Of a stretch of 38,296 bases of DNA, positions 7,629-14,122 are shown in pieces (within the stretch, counting starts at the first letter, position 1; every line of letters begins with the position of its first letter). The stretch is from a virus. Location of the stretch: the IMG/VR virus record IMGVR_UViG_3300045136_000810, positions 1-38,296 of that record; one strand, 5' to 3'. The translations under genes were made by a program, and so were the position numbers. Under the pieces are notes generated by a model. It was not told the DNA's origin and ran no database searches. It saw nothing but the letters and a program-made list of their open reading frames with translations.

Positions 7629-8084
7629 ATGCCGAGTGTCCGGGTCTATCAGAAGAAGCAACTGCGGCTCGACCTGCTCAACTTCCGCCAGCGGCAGATG
7701 TATGAGCTGGGCGCGGCGGGCGTCGCGGCGGTCAAGGCGCGGCTCGCCGTGGCGCAGGGTCCAGAGGACTCGGCGGCCAAGCCGCTCACCAAGCGTTATG
7801 CGATCTGGAAGACGCGCAAAGGCAAGGGCAACCGCCGCAACCTGACCTTCTCGGGCGACCTGCTGCGCAACTTCCAGGTCCGCACGGTCAGCGAGAACCG
7901 GGCCAAGGCGAATGTCTCGACCCGCAAGGACCGGATCAAGGCCTGGGCCAATCAGAAGCGCGAGGCGTGGATGGTGTTTTCGCCGAAGAATGAGGCGGCG
8001 GTCGTGGAGGCAGCCCGGAAGATGCTCGAGGCGATGAAGCCAAGGCTGCTGGTCGAGCGCGTCCTGGGAGGGAAGCAGCGATGA
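7629..8084 (+). CDS. Tail completion / minor tail protein (gpZ-like)
   Basis: This is a 151-aa protein. I start it at the ATG at 7629 (MPSVRVYQKKQLRLDLLNF) because a G-rich ribosome site (GGGGGG) precedes it at the right distance. The same frame is open back to 7479, but those codons are the palindrome array. The family traits are an N-terminal helix, a SAAKPLTKRYAIWKTRKGKG basic loop, NLTFSGDLLRNFQVR and WMVFSPKNEAAVVEAARKML, as in phage proteins that complete the tail-head joint. Its position between the connector and tail terminator agrees. The sequence is very basic. It overlaps the next gene by ATGA. Confidence 0.7.
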   Translation: MPSVRVYQKKQLRLDLLNFRQRQMYELGAAGVAAVKARLAVAQGPEDSAAKPLTKRYAIWKTRKGKGNRRNLTFSGDLLRNFQVRTVSENRAKANVSTRKDRIKAWANQKREAWMVFSPKNEAAVVEAARKMLEAMKPRLLVERVLGGKQR

Positions 8085-8551
8085 TCAACCCGGCGGAACT
8101 GGTAGACAACCTGGTCGCTCTGCTGCGCGACATCCCGGAACTGGTCGCCGAAATGGGTGACCCGCAGCGGATCTTCGCCTACCACGACCAGTATCCGAAG
8201 CGCGCGAGCCTGGCGGCGGCGATCCACGACATGCCCGCGCCGGGGATCATGGCGGCCTGGCAGGGGACGAGCCCCGGGAGTTTCGGCGGCCTGGATGTCT
8301 GGCGGCACCAGGTGACTCTTTACCTGCGGGCGCGGGAGACATTTTCGGGCGACCCGCCCACCGCCTACTACTGGTTGTTCCGGCTCATTACCAAGGGCGT
8401 GCCGGCGTCGGCCGGAGTGCCGATGCTCAACGCCACCGTGCACCCGGCCTGCCACCCGATGGACCTGCCGCTCATCCAGCGGCAGACCGACGCCGAGGGG
8501 CTCGACTATTTCGAGGCGCCGCTCAGCTTTGCGGAGATGGGAGATGACTGA
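8081..8551 (+). CDS. Tail terminator protein (gpU-like)
   Basis: This 156-aa protein sits where lambda has U, between Z and the tail tube gene. It starts with an ATGA overlap and opens with a helix (NPAELVDNLVALLRDIPELV). An alpha/beta core follows, with RIFAYHDQYPKRASLAAAIH, VTLYLRARETF and YYWLFRLITKGVP. Tail terminators cap the finished tube and join it to the head. Sequence similarity to gpU itself is not obvious, so the call leans on size and gene order. Its last eight bases overlap the small gene that the RIT element has split. Confidence 0.65.
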   Translation: MINPAELVDNLVALLRDIPELVAEMGDPQRIFAYHDQYPKRASLAAAIHDMPAPGIMAAWQGTSPGSFGGLDVWRHQVTLYLRARETFSGDPPTAYYWLFRLITKGVPASAGVPMLNATVHPACHPMDLPLIQRQTDAEGLDYFEAPLSFAEMGDD

Positions 8552-8622
8552 GCAAGTGGTTCTAATCTCGCCTGATGGCGATGTGCGGCACGTCGAGGCG
8601 AGGCCGGAGGTCTTGGTCCCTC
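8544..8622 (+). pseudogene. 5' half of small phage gene split by the RIT-type element
   Basis: This begins at ATG 8544 with GGAG upstream, overlapping the tail terminator gene by 8 nt. It encodes MTEQVVLISPDGDVR and continues HVEARPEVLVPL before the element starts. In the present sequence the frame runs into the element's left end and stops at 8690, giving a useless 48-aa chimera. The 3' half lies at 12407-12511. Joined across the element, the gene would be about 59 codons. It resembles the 56-aa proteins encoded in both element ends (shared EVR.VEA.PEVL.PL pattern). The intact gene's role is unknown. It is one of the tiny genes often found just before the tail tube gene. Confidence 0.75.
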
Positions 8623-8623
8623 T

Positions 8624-8794
8624 TTATTCCGCATCCTTGATTATTCCGATCGCGGCCACGGGCTCACGACCCTCTGGAGCGGCTACTTGATGCCAGCCGG
8701 CGACTAAAAGCGGGATCAGGACCTCGGGATTGGCCTCGACTTCGCGAATCTCCCCGCCGTACGGAGCCTGCAAGAACACGCGATCAGTTGCCAT
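8624..8794 (-). CDS. 56-aa protein encoded in left inverted repeat, homologue of the split phage gene
   Basis: ATG at 8794-8792, TAA at 8626-8624. The product begins MATDRVFLQAPYGGEIREVE, goes on through PEVLIPLLVAGWHQV and ends GIIKDAE. It is the same length (56 aa) as the copy in the right repeat. Within its first half most of the 20 base differences from the right copy are silent or conservative, which is how a translated gene diverges. It is antisense to the late operon, so in the present orientation it is probably not expressed with the tail genes. AAGGA directly precedes the ATG. The function is unknown, but the family is that of the interrupted gene. Confidence 0.6.
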   Translation of the reverse strand: MATDRVFLQAPYGGEIREVEANPEVLIPLLVAGWHQVAAPEGREPVAAIGIIKDAE

Positions 8795-8887
8795 TCCTTG
8801 CCCTTCTCAACAGCAGCGGTCACCGGCAAACGCTCACTGAGAGTCCAAGCGGCGCAGCCTTCCGCTGTTGTCGCATTCGGAATAATC
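8624..8887. repeat. Left long inverted repeat of the RIT-type element
   Basis: Read on the minus strand, this segment matches the right end (12095-12379). The outer 84 bp (8624-8707) are identical to 12296-12379 inverted. The next 87 bp are about 77% identical. The innermost part is looser but still shows GCGCCGCTTGG, TTGCC and a perfect 14-bp end, CATTCGGAATAATC, at 8874-8887. The 8-mer TTATTCCG or its complement recurs several times and may be the recombinase core site. Confidence 0.8.
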
Positions 8888-8898
8888 CTGAGACCCTT

Positions 8899-8928
8899 CT
8901 CCTGTCAGCAGAAAGGAGCTGACTGGAG
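8899..8928 (+). promoter_or_regulatory. Hairpin covering the ribosome site of the first recombinase gene
   Basis: CTCCTGTCAGC (8899-8909) pairs with GCTGACTGGAG (8918-8928), ten pairs around one T-T mismatch, with the 8-base loop AGAAAGGA. The stem contains the GGAG nearest the ATG at 8931, and the loop and stem share the other candidate, AAAGGAG. Folding of the mRNA would hide the ribosome site, a common way to keep recombinase production low or to stop read-through expression from an outside promoter. The structure is seen in the sequence, and the regulatory effect is inferred. Confidence 0.5.
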
Positions 8929-8930
8929 AA

Positions 8931-10154
8931 ATGCTCGAAAACTACTTTCGCGATGAACTCGTTCTGTCACGCCTTCGCAATGGCCCGATGGCGCCGCACC
9001 TGCCGCACCTCATCCGTGCGATGGAGGAGCAGCAGTTCAAGCACCGCATCATTCGGCGTGCCATTCGCAGGGTGGATTCCCTTGGCTGTTGGCTCCAACA
9101 GCAGGGTGTCCCCTTGGCTGAGGCCGATGAATCTCACGTCAGGACGTTTGTGATGCAACGTTCCCGCACTTCCATAGGCCGCCTGGTCGCGTCCGGGATG
9201 ACTCGCATCGTCCCGATTCTGCAACAACAGGGAATCCTGATCGCACCGGAACCCCGCACGGAGGCGGATTGCTGGCTTCAGCGCTTCGATGAACATCTTG
9301 CTCGCGTGCATGGCGTCTGTGCAAAAGCTCGTTCCAACTACGTCAGATACGCGCGACGCTTCCTGGCCTTGCGCCCGGGAGGCGCACTGCCACCCTGGGC
9401 GAGCCTCGGCGCTGACGAGATTCAGGCATTCCTCCAGTCGGAGATGGAGAAGATGCAGCCCGGCCCGGGTCGTCGGCAACCAATGACAGCGATGCGCGCC
9501 ATGATCCGCTTCTTGGCGACGGAGGGCAGCCTCTCGCCCAATCTGGCCAAAGCGATTCCGGCCATGCGGGATTGGCAACATGCAACCTTGCCCAGGTACT
9601 TCACGCCGGAACAACTCGATGGCGTGCTCGCAGTTTGCCGGGCGCATGCCACCATCAGCCTGCGCGATCGCGCGATCGTGCTTCTGCTGGCGCGCCTCGG
9701 CATGCGGTCCGGCGAGGTGCGGCAGCTTCGACTGGAGGATGTCGACTGGACCGAAGGGGCGATTCACATCCGTTTGGGAAAAGCGCGCCACGAGCGTGTT
9801 CTGCCTCTGCCTGACGACGTGGGCGCCGCGCTGGTTGCCTATCTCCGCCGGGAGCGGCCGCCGAGTTCCTGCCGCACGATCTTCCTGCGTTCCTGCGCGC
9901 CCCACACGACCTTGAGCTCGATCGCCCGCATCGTTAAGCATGTCCTGCAACAGGCCGGCATTGCCGGTCCCGGCGTTGGGGCCCATCACCTCCGCCACAC
10001 CGTCGCCACGCACCTGGTCCGGCAAGGGGTTCCTTTCAAGGAGGTGGCCGACATCCTCGGGCACCGCAGCATCGAGACAACCGGCATCTACGCCAAACTC
10101 GACGTTCCGTCCCTTGCCGGCATCGCCTTGCCGTGGCCGGGAGGTGTGCAGTGA
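8931..10154 (+). CDS. ritA: Tyrosine recombinase, first of trio (RitA-like)
   Basis: This 407-aa site-specific recombinase has an N-terminal ~215 residues holding arm- and core-binding domains (SAM-like, with EADESHVRTFVMQRSRTSIG). The catalytic domain runs from ~220 to 400. The active site appears complete: Arg259 in ARLGMRSGEVRQL, Lys in LGKARHERVLPLP, His352-His356 box HHLRH with Arg355, His378 in DILGHRS, and nucleophile Tyr387 in TTGIYAKL. The start is the ATG at 8931, just after the hairpin. It overlaps the second recombinase by GTGA. The three proteins of RIT elements are thought to act together on the inverted repeats. The symbol is given by position in the trio. Confidence 0.88.
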   Translation: MLENYFRDELVLSRLRNGPMAPHLPHLIRAMEEQQFKHRIIRRAIRRVDSLGCWLQQQGVPLAEADESHVRTFVMQRSRTSIGRLVASGMTRIVPILQQQGILIAPEPRTEADCWLQRFDEHLARVHGVCAKARSNYVRYARRFLALRPGGALPPWASLGADEIQAFLQSEMEKMQPGPGRRQPMTAMRAMIRFLATEGSLSPNLAKAIPAMRDWQHATLPRYFTPEQLDGVLAVCRAHATISLRDRAIVLLLARLGMRSGEVRQLRLEDVDWTEGAIHIRLGKARHERVLPLPDDVGAALVAYLRRERPPSSCRTIFLRSCAPHTTLSSIARIVKHVLQQAGIAGPGVGAHHLRHTVATHLVRQGVPFKEVADILGHRSIETTGIYAKLDVPSLAGIALPWPGGVQ

Positions 10155-11098
10155 CGCCATCGCAATTGACTGCGCGGTTGGAATCCTATTTGTCGTTACG
10201 GCGTGCAATGGGCTTTCCCATGAAACTTGAGGAGTCCCAGTTGCGAGACTTCGTGGCATTCCTGACGGCCAACGCTGCCAACGGGCGCATCACGGCCCAA
10301 CTGGCCATCGAGTGGGCGTGTTCCTCGCCTTGTCGTGGGGCCTCCGCCCGTGCCGGGCGTCTCAATACGGCTCGCGGGCTGTTGCGGTATCTGAGCGCGT
10401 TCGCTCCCGATGTCGAGGTTCCGGAGGCCGGGCTGCTCGCCGGGGGGCGCCGGAACAAGCCGTACTTGTTTTCTCCGGCCGAGATCCAGCAGTTGCTGGA
10501 AGGCGCCTCCCGCTTGCATTCGCAGAGCGCGTTGTGGCCCCACACGGTCGCCACCGTGATTGGGCTCGTGGCCAGCACTGGACTACGTTCGAAGGAAGCG
10601 CTGAAACTGACCGTTGCCGATGTGCAACTGGATGTGGACCCGCCACGGCTGGTGATCCGCGGGGCGAAATTCCGCAAGTCCCGAATCGTACCGCTGCACG
10701 TCTCGACCGCCGCCAAGTTGCGTGAGTATGCCGATCAACGTTGCCGGTTGGGCTATGACGGGAGCGAAGCATTTTTCGTCTCCGAACACGGCAGGCAGGC
10801 GCGTTACGATCGCCTCCGGAAGTGCGTGCAGGAACTGGTGCGCGATCTGGGAATCCAGCCGCATCCGGGGAGCGGACGATATCCGGGACTGCACTGCCTA
10901 CGCCACACCTTTGCGGTTCAGCGCCTGCTTGCCTGGCAGGAACAGGGACTCGACGTGAAGGCGCTGCTCCCCCATTTGTCCGTCTACTTGGGCCACCACG
11001 ACCTTGTCGAAACCTACTGGTATTTGACGGCAACCCCAGCCCTGCTGACCGCTGCCGCGCAACGCTTCGCGAACTACGCCGGAACGGAGGTGCTGTGA
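10151..11098 (+). CDS. ritB: Tyrosine recombinase, second of trio (RitB-like)
   Basis: This is a 315-aa protein. I choose the GTG at 10151 (VTPSQLTARLESYLSLRRAM) because GGGAGG stands six bases before it and it gives a GTGA overlap with the first gene. An in-frame ATG 18 bases earlier lies inside that gene and has no ribosome site. Catalytic residues are Arg146 (STGLRSKEAL), His248 to His252 with Arg251 (HCLRH), His282 (LGHHDLVE) and Tyr291 in TYWYLT, nine residues after His282 as in its partners. Tyr289 lies close by, but the spacing favours 291. It belongs to a different subgroup from the other two, as usual for RIT trios. It overlaps the next gene by one base (TGATG). Confidence 0.87.
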   Translation: MTPSQLTARLESYLSLRRAMGFPMKLEESQLRDFVAFLTANAANGRITAQLAIEWACSSPCRGASARAGRLNTARGLLRYLSAFAPDVEVPEAGLLAGGRRNKPYLFSPAEIQQLLEGASRLHSQSALWPHTVATVIGLVASTGLRSKEALKLTVADVQLDVDPPRLVIRGAKFRKSRIVPLHVSTAAKLREYADQRCRLGYDGSEAFFVSEHGRQARYDRLRKCVQELVRDLGIQPHPGSGRYPGLHCLRHTFAVQRLLAWQEQGLDVKALLPHLSVYLGHHDLVETYWYLTATPALLTAAAQRFANYAGTEVL

Positions 11099-12096
11099 TG
11101 ACCGCATCCGCATCTCTCGCTCCCGTGTTGCAGTTCTTCTTTACCGAGCATTTGTCCTCGCATAAGCAGGCCAGTCCACGGACTGTTCTCGCTTACCGGG
11201 ATGCGTTCCGTCTTCTGCTTCAGTTTGTCCAGGCCAAGACCGGCAAACCGCCATCGAGCCTGTGCGTGCAAGATCTGGATGCTCCCGTCATCCTGGCGTT
11301 TCTGGATAGCCTTGAGCAGCATAGGAACAACACGGTCCTGTCGCGCAACGCCCGGCTGGCCGCGATCCGCTCCTTCTTCCGCGTGGTCGCCCTGCGCGAT
11401 CCCGCCAGCGTCGGTGTGGTGACGCGTGTGCTCGCCATTCCCATCAAGCGGACAGACAAGCGCCTGGTGGGCTATCTGACGCGCGAGGAGATGGACGCTG
11501 TGCTGGCCGCCCAGGACCAATCCCAATGGTTGGGCAGACGGGATTACGCCTTGCTGCTCACCATGTATAACAGCGGCGCGCGCCTCTCTGAAATCACTTC
11601 CCTCCGGCGGCACCACGTAATTTTTGGTCCGACCACGTATCTGCAACTGAAGGGCAAGGGACGCAAAGAAAGAGACGTTCCGCTGTGGACGAAGACAAGT
11701 CGTGTCCTCCAGCAATGGTTTCGCGGCCTGGAAAGCAGTCCAACGGATATCGCCTTTCCCACCATACGAGGAACACCACTCTCGGCAGACGCTGTGCACC
11801 ACCTCTTGAGTCAGGCGGTGAAACGGGCGGCCCCGGTATGCCCTACACTGGCCGCCAAACGAGTCACGCCTCATGTTCTCCGCCACACCACGGCCATGCA
11901 TCTCATGCAAGCCGGAATCGACATGGCGGTGATTGCTCTCTGGCTCGGACACGAAAGCATCGAGACCACACACAAGTACGTAGAGGCGGATCTTGCGATC
12001 AAGGAACGCGCCCTGGAGCGAATCGCACCCAAAGACCAGAAAGCCCGCCGATTCAAAGCCGACGACAAGCTGATGGCGTTCCTGTCGTCGATCTGA
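11098..12096 (+). CDS. ritC: Tyrosine recombinase, third of trio (RitC-like)
   Basis: This 332-aa recombinase starts at ATG 11098, overlapping the stop of the second gene, with GGAGG upstream. The N-terminal domain has FFTEHLSSHKQASPRTVLAY, typical of core-binding domains. The catalytic set is Arg162 (NSGARLSEI), Lys in LKGKGRKERDVPL, His259 to His263 with Arg262 (HVLRH), His285 (WLGHES) and Tyr294 (THKYVEAD). The stop codon merges with the inner edge of the right inverted repeat (GATTATTCCGAATG from 12095). It resembles the XerD-like recombinases that form the third member of RIT trios. All key residues are present, so the element may be active. Confidence 0.88.
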   Translation: MTASASLAPVLQFFFTEHLSSHKQASPRTVLAYRDAFRLLLQFVQAKTGKPPSSLCVQDLDAPVILAFLDSLEQHRNNTVLSRNARLAAIRSFFRVVALRDPASVGVVTRVLAIPIKRTDKRLVGYLTREEMDAVLAAQDQSQWLGRRDYALLLTMYNSGARLSEITSLRRHHVIFGPTTYLQLKGKGRKERDVPLWTKTSRVLQQWFRGLESSPTDIAFPTIRGTPLSADAVHHLLSQAVKRAAPVCPTLAAKRVTPHVLRHTTAMHLMQAGIDMAVIALWLGHESIETTHKYVEADLAIKERALERIAPKDQKARRFKADDKLMAFLSSI

Positions 12097-12122
12097 TTAT
12101 TCCGAATGTGCCAACTGCAGGA

Positions 12123-12156
12123 GGCAAGCGCCGCTTGGGCGTCCGCGGCGCTTGCC
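12123..12156 (+). terminator. Strong GC hairpin after the recombinase trio
   Basis: GGCAAGCGCCGC (12123-12134) and GCGGCGCTTGCC (12145-12156) form a perfect 12-bp stem with a 10-base loop. It lies 27 bases after the stop of the third recombinase. There is no T-run behind it, so it is a poor intrinsic terminator by itself. It could slow transcription, protect mRNA ends or take part in recombination. The left repeat has only a weaker counterpart. Confidence 0.35.
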
Positions 12157-12208
12157 ACAGGAGCGAGGCTGATCATATCTTTCGAACTCGAAATCGAAGG
12201 CAATGGAA

Positions 12209-12379
12209 ATGGCCGCTGATCGTGTGTATTTACAGGCTCCATACGAAGGAGAGGTCCGAGAGGTCGAAGCTACACCCGAGGTCCTGATCCCACTCTTAGT
12301 CGCCGGCTGGCATCAAGTAGCCGCTCCAGAGGGTCGTGAGCCCGTGGCCGCGATCGGAATAATCAAGGATGCGGAATAA
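12209..12379 (+). CDS. 56-aa protein encoded in right inverted repeat, homologue of the split phage gene
   Basis: ATG 12209, TAA 12377-12379. The product begins MAADRVYLQAPYEGEVREVE, followed by PEVLIPLLVAGWHQV and an acidic end. It lies in the late-operon direction, directly ahead of the tail tube gene, the very slot the split gene used to fill. It has the same length as its left counterpart and about three fewer residues than the rebuilt phage gene. GAAGG precedes the ATG by about ten bases. It could stand in for the lost product. The family's function is unknown to me, so complementation is an inference from homology, orientation and position. Confidence 0.65.
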   Translation: MAADRVYLQAPYEGEVREVEATPEVLIPLLVAGWHQVAAPEGREPVAAIGIIKDAE

Positions 12380-12380
12380 T

Positions 12381-12410
12381 GCGGCTTATTCCGAATGCGG
12401 AATAAACCGC
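12381..12410. repeat. Hairpin at right junction of the element
   Basis: GCGG and CCGC flank TTATTCCG (12386-12393) and CGGAATAA (12398-12405) around the 4-base loop AATG, with one mismatch. It repeats the element's end sequence in both orientations just outside the right inverted repeat. It may be the true terminal structure of the element or the remains of an older end. Confidence 0.5.
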
Positions 12411-12511
12411 TGATGGTCCGTGGCTACCGGCAACTGACAGAGCACGAGGAAGAGGAGGTAACGCCTGATGTCCGTCACGCGGATGCAGGAAATCCAGATC
12501 TGCTTCGGTAA
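12407..12511 (+). pseudogene. 3' half of small phage gene split by the RIT-type element
   Basis: Read from CCG at 12407, the frame gives PLMVRGYRQLTEHEEEEV and sixteen further residues before TAA at 12509-12511. PLMVRGYRQ lines up with PLLVAGWHQV in the element's own 56-aa proteins, and the left half at 8544-8622 ends at the same PL. The original gene therefore overlapped the tail tube gene by 44 nt. This fragment has no start of its own in a useful place. Confidence 0.65.
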
Positions 12512-13508
12512 GCAGAAGCAGGCCGACATCTCTACGCCCAACACTGGCGTCCAGATGTGGCAGTTGCGCAAACTCAATGCCGCGCTCGCCAATCCGAAGC
12601 TCAACACCGAAAACGACGCCGAAGAATTCGGCAAGGGCCACGAGTTCCCGACGCAGTCCTTCCAGACTTCCTGGGACGTGAACGGCACGCTCGAAAAGTA
12701 TCTGAGCGCGGAGATCGGCGCCTGGGCGATGGCTTTCGGCCTCGGAAAGGTCGTGAAGTCGGGCACGGCGCCCAACTTCACCTACACCTGTACGCCGCTG
12801 TTTCCGGCTTCTGGCGATGCGGCCGAGTTGCCCTACTTCTCCTTCGTCGAGCAGATCCGTCCGGGCGCAGGCGTCGTCGTCGACCGGATGGCCGTGGGCT
12901 GCGTGGTCGAAGGCTGGACCATCTCGATCGGCTCGGGACCAGGCCGCGCCAACTCGAAGATCGCGGTCGAACTCGTGGGCTCGGGCAAGTACGTTGAGCC
13001 GTCGGGCATCACCGTGCCCGCGGCGACAGTAGAGAAGCTTCTGCCTTCGGCGTCGCTCGCGCTCACGATCAACGGCGTCAACTACGTCTCGAACAAGAAC
13101 ATCGTTTCGCTCGAGACTTCGTGGAAGAACAACGTCCGCCTCGACGGCGGCTTCTATCCCGGCTCCGGCTTCCAGACTCCTGGCGACGGCGCAAGCGGCG
13201 CCATTCGCGGCCGGCTCGAGTTTGGCAACCGCCAGGGGACGCTCCGCTTTGTCGCCCGCTTCGAAAACGGCTCGACCGAACTCACGAAGCTCCGCCAGCA
13301 AACGACGGGCACGGCGGTGCTGGCGCTCACCTACGACACGAACAACTCGCTCGAGATTACCTGGCACAAGGTCTCCTTCGCCTCGGCCGAAGTCGGCGAG
13401 ACCGACGGAATCGTCACCGTTTCGGTCGACTGCCTGCCGATGTGGGATGACACGAACGGCATCGTCTCGGCCCTGGCCAAGTGCGGCGTGGACGGGATCT
13501 GCCAGTAG
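12468..13508 (+). CDS. Major tail tube protein
   Basis: This 346-aa protein forms the stacked rings of the non-contractile tail. It has the plan of the siphophage tube family: an N-terminal loop arm (SVTRMQEIQICFGKQKQADI), then a beta-rich core. NPKLNTENDAEEFGKGHEF is followed by WDVNGTLEKYLSAEIGAWAM. The second half repeats a similar beta fold (LALTINGVNYVSNKNIVSLE, then GGFYPGSGFQTPGDGASGAI). It ends in the immunoglobulin-like stretch LEITWHKVSFASAEVGE. AGAGGAGG stands about ten bases before the ATG. The RIT element ends only ~60 bp upstream, leaving this ribosome site intact. Confidence 0.85.
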   Translation: MSVTRMQEIQICFGKQKQADISTPNTGVQMWQLRKLNAALANPKLNTENDAEEFGKGHEFPTQSFQTSWDVNGTLEKYLSAEIGAWAMAFGLGKVVKSGTAPNFTYTCTPLFPASGDAAELPYFSFVEQIRPGAGVVVDRMAVGCVVEGWTISIGSGPGRANSKIAVELVGSGKYVEPSGITVPAATVEKLLPSASLALTINGVNYVSNKNIVSLETSWKNNVRLDGGFYPGSGFQTPGDGASGAIRGRLEFGNRQGTLRFVARFENGSTELTKLRQQTTGTAVLALTYDTNNSLEITWHKVSFASAEVGETDGIVTVSVDCLPMWDDTNGIVSALAKCGVDGICQ

Positions 13509-13519
13509 AGAGGATTCTC

Positions 13520-14122
13520 ATGTTTGACGCAAAGCAACCCATCACGATCCATCTGCGCACACCCGAGGGCGTGAAGCCTATTCGGGTTCGCTTCCCGACC
13601 GACGAGGAGTGGATCGACCGTCAAAAGAAACGCAAGGTCATCGTCAAGCAACTGGGGCGCGGGGTGTCGGAAACGACGATTCCCGACTCAGCAGAAGCCG
13701 ACGCCGCGCTGCTCACCAAGATCCGGGTGCCTGAGGAGAACGCGCCCGAGGTCGATGCCTTCGAGGCCAGCCGCATCATCGAGCAGTTGAGCCAGGCCGA
13801 TGTCGACGACGTGGTCCAGCAGGGTGACGCCTTCCGGGTGACGCTGCGCGTGCTCGGCGGCACCGTGAACCACACGCTGCGGATGCCCTCGGCCAAGGAC
13901 GTCTTCGAATACCGCCGCGGCTTCGCGCGCGTGCTCGACCTGCCCTACAACCGGCAAGAGCTGATCATCAATCTCGCCCCGGCGGGCGCGCTTTTTAAGA
14001 AGTTGATCGAATCCTCCGAGGGCTACGCGGGCGATGTGCCGATCATTCACCAGGCCGTCGCGGTGAAAGCCGCGATCGACGCACTGGACGGTGCGTTCCA
14101 GGAGACCGGGGACCCAAACTGA
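13520..14122 (+). CDS. Tail assembly chaperone (G-like)
   Basis: This 200-aa protein starts at the ATG at 13520 (MFDAKQPITIHLRTPEG). The in-frame codon at 13481 would overlap the tube gene and has no ribosome site. It lies between tail tube and tape measure, the fixed place of the G/T chaperones, and ends in a canonical slippery heptamer CCCAAAC (14113-14119) directly before TGA. Sequence traits are an N-terminal beta part with RVRFPTDEEWIDRQKKRK and a helical C-terminal half with VFEYRRGFARVLDLPYNRQE and INLAPAGALFKKLIESSEGY. Such proteins coat the tape measure while the tube polymerises and are absent from the virion. Confidence 0.8.
   Translation: MFDAKQPITIHLRTPEGVKPIRVRFPTDEEWIDRQKKRKVIVKQLGRGVSETTIPDSAEADAALLTKIRVPEENAPEVDAFEASRIIEQLSQADVDDVVQQGDAFRVTLRVLGGTVNHTLRMPSAKDVFEYRRGFARVLDLPYNRQELIINLAPAGALFKKLIESSEGYAGDVPIIHQAVAVKAAIDALDGAFQETGDPN

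Larger units (their letters stand above)
12095..12379. repeat. Right long inverted repeat of the RIT-type element
   Basis: This is the inverted partner of 8624-8887. The inner edge is GATTATTCCGAATG (12095-12108) and the outer edge GGATGCGGAATAA. The terminal 84 bp are identical to the left end. It encodes the sense-strand 56-aa homologue of the split gene and contains a strong 12-bp hairpin at 12123-12156. Confidence 0.8.
8623..12406 (+). mobile_element. Recombinase-in-trio (RIT-type) element inserted in the tail region
   Basis: An element of ~3.8 kb carries three different tyrosine recombinase genes that overlap by 1-4 bases and read in one direction. They lie between long imperfect inverted repeats (8624-8887 and 12095-12379), the definition of the RIT family. 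The outermost bases read TTTATTCCGCA on the left and TGCGGAATAAA on the right (12396-12406). A second copy of TGCGGAATAA at 12370-12379 leaves the right edge uncertain by 26 bp. The flanks are CCTCT on the left and CCGCT on the right, similar but not identical. The element splits the small gene between tail terminator and tail tube. It carries no cargo other than a homologue of that gene in each repeat. Confidence 0.8.

Noticed and set aside
10133-10150. Earlier ATG start for the second recombinase
   Set aside because: It lies within the first recombinase gene without a ribosome site; GTG 10151 has GGGAGG and a GTGA overlap.
10822-11097. 92-residue extension of the third recombinase
   Set aside because: This is an out-of-frame reading of the second recombinase; family length and the GGAGG site fit the ATG at 11098.
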